Source: Paenibacillus barcinonensis (GTDB lineage Bacteria > Bacillota > Bacilli > Paenibacillales > Paenibacillaceae). Taken from it: a stretch of DNA of 64,000 nucleotides. The notes under the pieces are model-generated. The model did no database searches. It had not been told where the DNA came from and was given only the letters and a program-made list of their open reading frames with translations. Within the stretch, counting starts at the first letter, position 1. Every line of letters starts with the position of its first letter. This document shows positions 51,142 through 58,269 of the stretch, piece by piece. The position numbers were made by a program, and so were the translations under genes. The DNA is taken from contig NZ_QJSW01000021.1 of NCBI RefSeq assembly GCF_003217495.1, forward strand, positions 1 to 64,000. Reading direction: 5' to 3'.

Positions 51142-51649
51142 ATGGTGGTTGCTGTGTTAGTTAGTTGAATCGTGGGTAAAATACTGTAATCAAGGCTGTT
51201 AGACTGAGTTTGGGATGATGAGCTTTGGTTTGGATTGCCACTGGCCAATGGATCTGCCAATCATCTATACCATATGTACCACGGTTCACCTCCACACCAA
51301 ATACCAAGCTGAGGATAAAGGTGTGTCGGCACATATTACAAGATATGATGTGTGTTTAGGCAAACTTTACTTCCGATGATTGACGCGGTATAATATGTAG
51401 ACGATTGAGCTTGGTGTGCAAGGTGCGATATTCAAGTTGCATATTGGATAACCTTACATCTGTGCTCAGTTCAATGGATTGCCTTCCAGCAATCTGCACT
51501 ATATCGGTAATTCGGGCTGTGATATGATTATTCATGTAGCAGACAGGAATGACGAGTAGGTAAGAAGCATCTTTTCACCTTGGAGGGATTAGATGTGCAG
51601 CACCTTTGCTCCGTATTCACGGATTAATCCTGAAGCCCTTCTTATATGA
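51142..51649. other. Non-coding interval upstream of ssrA
   Basis: No gene seen. It contains the probable ssrA promoter at 51366-51394. The precursor would carry a ~250-nt 5' extension, unless a closer promoter exists. Confidence 0.4.
51366..51394 (+). promoter_or_regulatory. Predicted promoter upstream of ssrA
   Basis: TTTACT at 51366-51371, 17-nt spacer, TATAAT at 51389-51394. Confidence 0.5.
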
Positions 51650-52011
51650 GGGGGCGTTTATGGATTCGACGGGGATAGTTCGAGCATGGGTAGCGGGTAG
51701 TGGGGACGCGTCCGCTTTATCAACGCTAAAGCCTATTAAACGGCAAACAACAAACAAACTACGCTTTCGCAGCCTAAGAAACTGTGTGCGTGCTTCTACC
51801 CTGCATCGCCCATGTGACAGGACTAGGGGCTAACAAGTAGTGGGATACGCTGTCACATCTCCGCCTGGGGTGTGCTGAAGAAGACAATCAGGCTGACCCA
51901 ACGTATAGCCGGTTACGGGGCGATACTCGGGTGACATCAAAACTGTGACTACACCCGTAGAAGCTTATGTGTCGTTATCTTCGGACAGGGGTTCGACTCC
52001 CCTCGCCTCCA
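51650..52011 (+). ncRNA. ssrA: Transfer-messenger RNA
   Basis: The 5' end GGGGGCG pairs with CGCCTCC at the 3' end (one G-U), followed by discriminator A; CCA is not encoded. The tRNA-like 3' domain has a T-arm GGGTTCGACTCCC. The tag frame at 51742-51777 reads GKQQTNYAFAA and ends in TAA, giving AGKQQTNYAFAA with the charged alanine. The last ~82 nt are duplicated at 52867-52948, a sign of integration at this gene. Confidence 0.95.
51922..52003 (+). repeat. ssrA 3' segment, left copy of 82-nt direct repeat
   Basis: Matches 52867-52948 at 80 of 82 positions by eye, starting GATACTCGGGTGACATC and ending at ACTCCCCT. It flanks the small-ORF/zeta-like gene pair and probably marks the left attachment end of an integrated element. 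Confidence 0.9.
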
Positions 52012-52028
52012 TTAGATTCAAGTCAAAA

Positions 52029-52062
52029 GCCATCAACCAGTGTTCTGGTTGGTGGTTTTTCT
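52029..52062 (+). terminator. Terminator after ssrA
   Basis: GCCATCAACCAG-tgtt-CTGGTTGGTGGT followed by TTTTCTG (A-T and G-U pairs in the lower stem). Confidence 0.82.
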
Positions 52063-52105
52063 GTTTATGATATAATAAGCATAAATTTAGATTGGGGGAC
52101 TCCAG

Positions 52106-52303
52106 ATGTTTGAAACTCGAGAACAGCTCCAAGAAATCTTAAAAAAAGCAAATCAACATGCACGGAAACAAGCTAAAGAATCAGGTGCCTCAATTTATTA
52201 TATAAAAAACAACAAACGCGTTCGTGAGGATGCTGCGGGAAATAAATTCGAAATTATATTTGATGCTGCTGGGAAACGCCAGGAGTTTGAGTATCATGAG
52301 TGA
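52106..52303 (+). CDS. Small protein upstream of zeta-like kinase (possible antitoxin)
   Basis: A 65-aa, charged protein (MFETREQLQEILKKANQHA at the start) with no recognised domain. GGGGGACTCCAG precedes the ATG. Its last 8 nt overlap the zeta-like gene, typical of toxin-antitoxin pairs. Size and position fit an antitoxin, but it does not visibly resemble epsilon or PezA antitoxins. Confidence 0.6.
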   Translation: MFETREQLQEILKKANQHARKQAKESGASIYYIKNNKRVREDAAGNKFEIIFDAAGKRQEFEYHE

Positions 52304-52868
52304 GACCAGACCAGTCATGACTGTGTTTGCTGGAACCAATGGAGCAGGGAAAAGTACACTCAGCATGCAAATGAGAGAGTGGCTTGGTGAACTGGTTGAT
52401 CCAGATCAAATTGCAAGAGAGTTGAAGCCAGAGAATCCGCGTAGTGCTGACCTGTCTGCTGGCAGGGAGGCTGTAAAAAGAATCCGATCTCTCATTAAAA
52501 GTGGTAAAAATTTCGCTATTGAAACGACATTGTCTGGATCGTTTGTTTTGAAACACATGGAAATTGCAAAAGAAAGCAATTATGAAATTGTTGTTTACTA
52601 TATCGGCCTCGAGGACGTTCAAATGCATATAGATCGTGTTGCCTCTCGCGTTGAACAAGGTGGACATTGGATTGCAGAAGAAGACATTCGTTATCGATAT
52701 GGTCAGTCATTGAAAAACCTTAAACCAGCTCTAGCCATCTCAGATCAGGTTATCATCATTGATAATACATACGAGCCTTTGATTGTTGCAGAAATCATTC
52801 AGAGTAATTTGATCTATTGTGTTGAGTCCATACCTGCTTGGGTTAATCCTGTTCTTATTGGTTACTGA
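52296..52868 (+). CDS. Zeta-toxin-like P-loop kinase
   Basis: A 190-aa P-loop protein. Walker A GTNGAGKST is at residues 13-21, followed by a DPDQIARELKPENP segment and FAIETTLSGS near 72, as in zeta toxins and related kinases; IDRVASRVEQGGHWI near 120 supplies basic residues. Zeta toxins phosphorylate UDP-GlcNAc; whether this one does is unproven. AGGAG lies ~10 nt before ATG 52296. The stop codon lies at the edge of the duplicated ssrA segment, so the gene fills the interval between the two copies. Confidence 0.78.
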   Translation: MSETRPVMTVFAGTNGAGKSTLSMQMREWLGELVDPDQIARELKPENPRSADLSAGREAVKRIRSLIKSGKNFAIETTLSGSFVLKHMEIAKESNYEIVVYYIGLEDVQMHIDRVASRVEQGGHWIAEEDIRYRYGQSLKNLKPALAISDQVIIIDNTYEPLIVAEIIQSNLIYCVESIPAWVNPVLIGY

Positions 52869-52948
52869 TACTCGGGTGACATCAAAACTGTGACTACACC
52901 CGTAGAAGCTTATGTGTCGTTAACTTCGGACAGGGGCTCGACTCCCCT
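52867..52948 (+). repeat. Duplicate of the ssrA 3' end (att-like), right copy
   Basis: An 82-nt near-identical copy of 51922-52003, including the T-arm, with two substitutions. After ACTCCCCT it diverges to GGAGGGAC where ssrA has CGCCTCC, so it cannot close the ssrA acceptor helix. No 5' ssrA part accompanies it. It fits a tandem integration scar at ssrA. Confidence 0.88.
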
Positions 52949-53056
52949 GGAGGGACTATATTTTCTCACAAGCAGATGTGAAAACTTTCTGCTCATTTTA
53001 TTTAGACCGTGAATATATTAAATTCAATAGGACTAATGTTGCTTACACTTATAAAT

Positions 53057-53359
53057 TTACTGCTCCCATTCTCTTTTTAGTATTCTAAATATTATCAAAT
53101 CTTCGTAGTGGTCATATAGCCATTGTCCATCATGTTTAATACTTTCTTGAGTAAACCCTAATCTTTTAGTAATAGCTATACTTTTTAAGTTATTCGCTGC
53201 CACATGTATTTCGATTCTGTTTATGTTCAAATCTTCAAATAGGTATTTAATAATTGTTTTTATACATTTGGTTACTATTCCGTTTCCTTGTGCTTTTTCA
53301 GATGACGGATTGTAATATGAAGTGCGACACCTGCTGGAAATAAATAAAAAATGGCCCAT
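53057..53359 (-). pseudogene. Truncated GNAT-family N-acetyltransferase
   Basis: The minus-strand frame carries the C-terminal half of a RimJ/RimL-like GNAT enzyme: acetyl-CoA loop remnant EKAQGNGIVTK, INRIEIHVAANNLKSIAI and the terminal LGFTQE...DHYEDLIIF motif. Roughly the first 90-100 residues of the family are missing. The first ~25 codons have unrelated content where the frame runs into IS-like sequence. Probably inactive. Confidence 0.75.
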
Positions 53360-53417
53360 GGCCGGATTCGTGTAGAATGAAGGTTCCTACACCACATTCA
53401 CACAAGGAGAATCCACC

Positions 53418-53571
53418 ATGAGCTACACACATCTTAGCATAGTCGAACGCAGCAAGCTAGAAATCCTCCACCAGCAGGGAAAAGTACCCAGCGATTGCCC
53501 AAGAACTGGGCAGACATCATGCCACCATTGGCTGGGAACTCCGCCGAAATACAGCAAACACCCCTACGGCG
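53418..53571 (+). pseudogene. IS30-family transposase remnant
   Basis: MSYTHLSIVERSKLEILHQQ is the N-terminus of IS30-type transposases. After about 23 codons the homology moves to the +1 frame (AIAQELGRHHATIG, then ELRRNTANT), showing a frameshift, and it stops near 53571. The remaining ~270 residues are absent. AAGGAGAATCCACC before the ATG is the original ribosome site. The fragment abuts the truncated GNAT gene. Confidence 0.8.
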
Positions 53572-53848
53572 CGGAGTTTCTACGAACTAATGAGTTCGAT
53601 CCAATGAACTGGAGTGGAGGTGGAAGGCGTGTGAATGGGGCGTGTGCCTCCATTAGTAGTATCAGAAGAAGCACCTTGATGGGTGTTTTTTCTTTGTTCT
53701 TATACATGGTGATTTGAAAAAACCTATAATTACTGGGGGGTTCCCAGCAATCATAGGGCATCAGAAAGTTCAGGGGGATTTTTTCGGAACTCCAAGAGAT
53801 TATAGACTGCGCTCTTATTAGTCTGTATACCTGTATTGTTATTATCAA
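53572..53848. other. Remnant DNA with third ssrA-end motif
   Basis: No gene. The 11-mer GCCTCCATTAG at 53646-53656 is identical to the ssrA 3' terminus plus flank at 52005-52015. It is followed by a GCACC...GGTGTTTTTT terminator-like hairpin near 53670-53690. Confidence 0.5.
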
Positions 53849-54493
53849 TTATAGCTTTATCATTTGCTCGCATTGTTCTGCAACGATTTCATCATGTGTA
53901 ACTATAATAACGGTTTTACCTTGCTGATGGAGCTCATGTAAAGCATTTAGAACAAAGTTGCGATTCATGGGATCTAGTGAACCGGTTGGCTCATCAGCTA
54001 AAATAACATCAGAAGGCTTCAATAAAATTCTTGCTAGTGCCAGACGCTGTTGTTCTCCACCAGATAACTCATATACTTTTTTATTAAATGGGATGTTCAA
54101 GCCTACTTTCTCTAATGCAGCAGTTTTTAAATGTTTTTTTTCATTTTTCGATTTTTTACTGTAGGCTAGTGCGACCTCCAAATTGTTGCCCACATGATCA
54201 TTTTCGATTAAAGCGAAGTTCTGAAATAAATACGATATGTTATTTCTTAGGAGAAGCATCTGTTCTCTGCTTCCGAGTTTAGGTGCAACGATCCCTTTAA
54301 ATTTTAAAGTACCTGTGTCCGGACTTTCCAACATACCTAACAAGTTCATTAATGTTGTTTTACCTGATCCACTTTTGCCTGTAATAGCAATCAGTTGCCC
54401 CTGATAAATCGTTAAGTTAAAGTCTTGAACTACCTTATTGTCCCCATAAGACTTACTAACATTATGAAGTTCATACATTGGATTTTGATTCAA
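53849..54493 (-). CDS. ABC transporter ATP-binding protein of the bacteriocin locus
   Basis: A 214-aa ATPase of the LolD/MacB-like export class. Walker A GKSGSGKTTLMN is near residues 38-49, signature LSGGEQQRLALA near 143, Walker B VILADEPTGSLD near 163, and the H-loop in IVTHDE near 200. The TTG start lies one nt after the permease stop, with GGGAGGA inside the permease end, so translation is coupled; ATG at 54478 is the alternative. It pairs with the DUF1430-like protein, probably for bacteriocin immunity or export. Confidence 0.88.
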   Translation of the reverse strand: MNQNPMYELHNVSKSYGDNKVVQDFNLTIYQGQLIAITGKSGSGKTTLMNLLGMLESPDTGTLKFKGIVAPKLGSREQMLLLRNNISYLFQNFALIENDHVGNNLEVALAYSKKSKNEKKHLKTAALEKVGLNIPFNKKVYELSGGEQQRLALARILLKPSDVILADEPTGSLDPMNRNFVLNALHELHQQGKTVIIVTHDEIVAEQCEQMIKL

Positions 54494-54494
54494 A

Positions 54495-56717
54495 TTACTG
54501 ATCTCCTCCCTTTAGAACTTGGGTCAGGTTTTTTCGCCAGTTTTTTTTCAGCCAGACTAATGAGACCCAAAATTCTAGTAATAAAAGAAATAGGCACATA
54601 ACAATAGCTAGAAGTAAATTTGTGCGTTCTGCATAGACCAGCCCTAGTATGGATATAGTCCATGTTAAGGAAAATAAACCGATAAACTCCTTGTATTTTC
54701 TATGTGCGGAGAAACCGAACATTCCGCGAATAATGAATTTCTGCTGATATTTGCCGAAGACAATAGATATGCTTTGAAGTAGTAGAAGGATTAGTATAAA
54801 CATGCTAATAACCAATGAAACGGAAGCGGTGTAGAACTGAATCTTTAAATGGTATAGCTTAGTTGCTATATATTGGTCAACCGTAATAAGGTAATGAAGA
54901 TTATCATCCAATTTAAGCTGCTTTAGAGCGGGCTTAATTGACATATACGTTTTTTTTGTGTCACCGTCTATTAATTTTATTTTTAAGGGATCTGTACTGC
55001 CACCACCCAATATGGCATCTCTATCTCCGAGTAGACTATTCTTTAGTGTAACCACCTGAATAATAGGGTCGACAATATTATTATTATTTTGTGGGTAAAC
55101 ATCGGTGTTGAAGCTAAATACTTCTTGTCCATCCGTTGTCCAAATTATGCGAATATTAGGAGAGGCTACTGTTTTGGGTACATCAACTCCTAAAGTTTGT
55201 TTATCAAACTCGACTCTTTGTTTGCGTTCAGTTTGAAAGAAATTTAAGAGTTCACTCTCCTTATTTTTAAATTGTTCAGGCACAAGTAATATCCAATCCG
55301 TCTCGTCTTCAGAAATATTAACGATTTTCCCGTTTAGATCGTACAAAGGAAACTCATTTAGAAAGTTGGGATTAACATATACAGAGCGATACCCATCATA
55401 GTTCTTATCTAATTCAAGAGATGTCGTTTCATATGAGCGAGAGTTAACAAGTACAGAACCCATACTATTGAGTAAAGGATATAACTGATTGGCAGTTGTG
55501 CGAATGAATTGTGTTGAGCCATTTTGAAAATCGACAGAATCATAGCCAATGTTTACAGGGTAGAGAACTCCGTAATCGTTACTTTTTTGCCACTTGTGAA
55601 GTTTGGATTCTTCGTTTTTCATTGCTCCGTAATTGGTGGCCAGATTAACGAACGAAGATACAACTGCGATTATAACTACCACTTTAAGTAGCAAATTAAT
55701 AGTTAATATAATGGAGGTACTCTTTTTATTCTTTAGTACATAAACCACATTAAGACGTGCCATGCTAATATATGCAGGTATCGTTAAAGTTACTATTACT
55801 AGAGATAACAAGCACTGCTGAATAATAAGATCAGAAATAAATAAATAGCTACTACCCGGGACAAAGGATACCAGTATGATGGATAGCAACATTGCAGTAA
55901 AAAATACGTATAAGATCCATTTTCCAATGGACTCAAACCAAATTTTTTTTAATGAATATCCGAATAATTTATAAATTGCCAGACGTTTGGCTTCTTGGAA
56001 TGAGTAGTAGAGAACAAAAAAAGCAGTGATAATAACTAGTACATAAAGTAGTAGTTTGATGTCTGTATTTGAAGTAATGTTGTACATATCCCTCGGAGAA
56101 GACATGTTCATAAAAGTTTGGGATGATACAGTAATATGCATATTCTTTGTTTCAAAGTAATGATTAATATTTTTGGTGAATTTTTTTAAAAAAAGCCCTA
56201 GAGTATCCCGATTACCTTCTACATAGTAGTACCCGCTAACAGGCAAATAGTCAAAAGAGCTTTTTAAAGGTTTAATAGATATACTATCATTACCTGCAAA
56301 ATCCTGGATAACCCCTATCTGATGAGCATTACTTTCTCTAGATGTTGATAAAAAAGCCTTATTGTTCTTAGTATCCTCAATACTCAGAAAATTTCCGGAT
56401 TTTAACGTTATATAATCAAATAGAGTAGTAGGTTTATTTAATAATATGTATTTTACCAACTCCATTTGCTGATCAGGCTTATTGTTAATGGCTGGTCGAA
56501 TTAAATTCACGTTCATTTCTGAAGAGGTTCTTAATAAAATAGGGTAAATCTCGCTTGGATCTGATAAACCTGCTTCATCAGGTATAAAAAAAGCAGCTCC
56601 GATTTTCTCTTCCAAAAGCAAAATGTGATTAAGTTCTTTTCGATCATAAGCTTCATAACTGACAAATAGAGAGAGTGAAAACGATAGTATCAAAAACAAG
56701 ATAATGAGTTTTTTCAA
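54495..56717 (-). CDS. Bacteriocin-associated integral membrane protein (DUF1430-like)
   Basis: A 740-aa membrane protein with one N-terminal helix, a long extracellular part, about three helices near residues 220-320, a further one near 345, another extracellular region and a C-terminal group of helices. This FtsX-like layout is that of the DUF1430 permeases coupled to lactococcin-972-type bacteriocins. The TTG at 56717 is chosen because GAAGGAG lies ~9 nt upstream; a TTG at 56735 precedes that site. The ATPase gene follows directly. AT-rich codon use unlike the flanking core genes suggests transfer. Confidence 0.82.
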   Translation of the reverse strand: MKKLIILFLILSFSLSLFVSYEAYDRKELNHILLLEEKIGAAFFIPDEAGLSDPSEIYPILLRTSSEMNVNLIRPAINNKPDQQMELVKYILLNKPTTLFDYITLKSGNFLSIEDTKNNKAFLSTSRESNAHQIGVIQDFAGNDSISIKPLKSSFDYLPVSGYYYVEGNRDTLGLFLKKFTKNINHYFETKNMHITVSSQTFMNMSSPRDMYNITSNTDIKLLLYVLVIITAFFVLYYSFQEAKRLAIYKLFGYSLKKIWFESIGKWILYVFFTAMLLSIILVSFVPGSSYLFISDLIIQQCLLSLVIVTLTIPAYISMARLNVVYVLKNKKSTSIILTINLLLKVVVIIAVVSSFVNLATNYGAMKNEESKLHKWQKSNDYGVLYPVNIGYDSVDFQNGSTQFIRTTANQLYPLLNSMGSVLVNSRSYETTSLELDKNYDGYRSVYVNPNFLNEFPLYDLNGKIVNISEDETDWILLVPEQFKNKESELLNFFQTERKQRVEFDKQTLGVDVPKTVASPNIRIIWTTDGQEVFSFNTDVYPQNNNNIVDPIIQVVTLKNSLLGDRDAILGGGSTDPLKIKLIDGDTKKTYMSIKPALKQLKLDDNLHYLITVDQYIATKLYHLKIQFYTASVSLVISMFILILLLLQSISIVFGKYQQKFIIRGMFGFSAHRKYKEFIGLFSLTWTISILGLVYAERTNLLLAIVMCLFLLLLEFWVSLVWLKKNWRKNLTQVLKGGDQ

Positions 56718-56750
56718 ATCAAATATCTCCTTCAAAGCAGACGTGAATTG

Positions 56751-56798
56751 AAACGAACTGAATTAAGCATATATGCTATGCTAAGATTCAGTTCGTTT
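56751..56798 (-). terminator. Hairpin between bacteriocin and permease genes
   Basis: Perfect 13-bp stem AAACGAACTGAAT / ATTCAGTTCGTTT with a 22-nt loop that can pair further. On the minus strand it follows the bacteriocin gene and lacks a full U-tract, so it may be a partial terminator keeping bacteriocin mRNA above transporter mRNA. Confidence 0.7.
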
Positions 56799-56862
56799 AT
56801 ACAATAGTATTCTTAATTATAATAACTCTTACTTAAGACAAGAATTCTCTACTAGAATAATC

Positions 56863-57261
56863 CTATTTTGATTCGTATACATTCCAGTAGGCATGTGTAT
56901 CTTCAGATGCACCTCCGATAGCGCTCGCGTAAGAGGTTGTTCCAGCATTTACTTGACCACTACGTAATATCTGCGTACCTATACTGGCTGTAGAAGAATG
57001 GATTTTAGTTTGATGGTTATAATTGGACCAGACTTTTTTGCTAAGCGGAAAAACCCAACTTGTTCCGTAATCCCAGGTCCCTCCACCAACATCTACAGCT
57101 GGAGACACTACACCAGAGGTGAATTTAGTAAGTTGATTCTCTGTAATGACATTAGTTAGGTCTACTGATCCACTAGTTGCGGAGTTTTGCGCCATAGCAT
57201 GGCTGATAGGAACCAATAAAACAGCTGCTACAATAGACAAACTCAAAATCTTTTTCTTCAC
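56863..57261 (-). CDS. Lactococcin-972-type bacteriocin precursor
   Basis: A 132-aa secreted protein. The signal peptide MKKKILSLSIVAAVLLVPIS ends at an AMAQ-type site near residue 25. The C-terminal part has the Lcn972 pattern: GGGTWDYG (near 60), SNYNHQTKIHSSTAS (near 79), a central SGQVNAG and the terminal AYWNVYES. Lcn972 binds lipid II and blocks septum formation in Lactococcus; activity here is inferred. Start is GTG with GGGAGTG 7-8 nt upstream. The DUF1430-like and ATPase genes follow on the same strand. Confidence 0.85.
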   Translation of the reverse strand: MKKKILSLSIVAAVLLVPISHAMAQNSATSGSVDLTNVITENQLTKFTSGVVSPAVDVGGGTWDYGTSWVFPLSKKVWSNYNHQTKIHSSTASIGTQILRSGQVNAGTTSYASAIGGASEDTHAYWNVYESK

Positions 57262-57577
57262 TATTTAACACTCCCTTGGTTTTATGTAGAATTCTGGAAT
57301 TCTATATATATTATATCATAGTATGTAACAAATTGGTATTTTATATTGAACAAATAAGTAAATTAGGTAATTTATACCTATTATTTGAGTGCTAAAGTAG
57401 CATATTTTTACAATATTTGTACTATAAAAGTTTTCATTAGATGGTTGGTTATTTTCAAGTGAGATTCGAGATGAGTTGATGATGGAAGTCTTTCAATGTT
57501 ACCCTTTTTTAGAGCACTGTGTTCAAATGAGTTGGTAGTGTATCCAGATCAGTTTAAATGAAGAGGGGGAAACGCAA
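57262..57577. other. AT-rich boundary region upstream of the bacteriocin gene
   Basis: No gene. It contains the bacteriocin promoter zone with a palindrome, then AT-rich DNA up to about 57,540, where composition returns to that of the core genome. No repeat matching the ssrA end is seen here. Confidence 0.45.
57287..57304. promoter_or_regulatory. Palindrome just downstream of the bacteriocin -10
   Basis: TAGAATTC-tg-GAATTCTA, an 8-bp perfect inverted repeat. A minus-strand TATAAT lies at 57315-57310, placing the palindrome over the likely transcription start. Probable operator for an unidentified regulator; no good -35 is seen. Confidence 0.5.
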
Positions 57578-57940
57578 ATGAGAGATAAACATTGGCTTGT
57601 CGTGCAGTATCCGCTGAAGAGTGCCAAGGGCAGCAAGCGTGATCAGTGGTTGAAGGAGAAGGTCATGGAGTATCTTGAAGCTGCGCTGACTCAGCATGAT
57701 CTGGGAGAGGTGGATGGATGTGATCTGGGGAGCAGTGTGGCCGATCCGAACAAATTTGTGATGAATATTTTTTGTGTGGTGACGGATGAAGAGCGGGGTA
57801 TAGCATTGATTAAAAAGGTACTGCGAGAGAGTCGGCTGGATTATACCCGTATCATCATTGCGACCATGCCTTACGGCACAGAAGGAAGTTACACGCTGAA
57901 ATATGCTTCCAAAAAGGGTATTACCGAGTTCTCGCTATAA
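57578..57940 (+). CDS. Conserved-looking hypothetical protein, 120 aa
   Basis: A soluble 120-aa protein I do not recognise. It begins MRDKHWLVVQYPLKSAKGS, has a D/G-rich stretch VDGCDLGSSVADPN near residue 48 and ends with an IIIATMPYGTEGSYTLKY segment. No signal peptide or membrane segment. GAGGGGGAAACGC precedes the ATG. Base composition matches the core genes, so it marks the right edge of the accessory region. Confidence 0.7.
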   Translation: MRDKHWLVVQYPLKSAKGSKRDQWLKEKVMEYLEAALTQHDLGEVDGCDLGSSVADPNKFVMNIFCVVTDEERGIALIKKVLRESRLDYTRIIIATMPYGTEGSYTLKYASKKGITEFSL

Positions 57941-58046
57941 TCGCAAAAGTAACATATTAACGAAGCTCCGCTTTCGTCTGTAGAGGTTAGCTACGCGTTT
58001 GCGGGAGTTACCAGGCCTATCCCTCGTTCCAATATAACTAATATGA

Positions 58047-58080
58047 GCGACGTTCACTTTTACGGTGAGGGTCGTTTTTT
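58047..58080 (+). terminator. Intrinsic terminator after the 120-aa gene
   Basis: GCGAC-g-TTCAC / GTGAG-g-GTCGT (with G-U pairs) around TTTTACG, followed by six T's. Confidence 0.75.
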
Positions 58081-58174
58081 ATGCCGTCCAATGTACATTT
58101 ATTCATTCCCTTTGGAAATCACCGACCTTACCAGCTCTCTACCAAAACAAACCTGCTAAAGCGATAAAAAACAG

Positions 58175-58204
58175 TTGAGGGTCTTCCAGATTCAAGCATA
58201 TAAT
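58175..58204 (+). promoter_or_regulatory. Predicted promoter of the two-component system
   Basis: TTGAGG at 58175-58180, 18-nt spacer, TATAAT at 58199-58204, about 65 nt before the kinase ATG. Confidence 0.6.
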
Positions 58205-58217
58205 ATACAATTGTATA
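58204..58217. repeat. Palindrome at the two-component promoter
   Basis: TATACAATTGTATA, a perfect 14-bp palindrome starting at the last base of the -10. A CCGAG/CTCGG hairpin follows at 58222-58243. Either could be a control site. Confidence 0.4.
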
Positions 58218-58269
58218 AAATCCGAGGGAGTGTATGCGCTCGGAAAATTTGAGCCGATAGGAGGGCCTG

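Larger units (their letters stand above)
57941..58269. other. Intergenic region before the YesM-type kinase
   Basis: Contains a terminator (58047-58080), a promoter (58175-58204) and a palindrome at its -10. No gene is seen. Confidence 0.5.

Noticed and set aside
51606-51833. 75-codon frame over ssrA
   Set aside because: Overlaps the tmRNA 5' half; the tmRNA tag frame is a different, short one.
52296-52868. Classical epsilon-zeta or PezAT system
   Set aside because: The kinase is zeta-like but the upstream 65-aa protein does not look like epsilon or PezA, so the classical name is not used.
53418-53717. Intact 99-aa protein at the IS30 remnant
   Set aside because: Only the first ~23 codons are transposase-like; the homology continues in another frame, so this is a frameshifted pseudogene.
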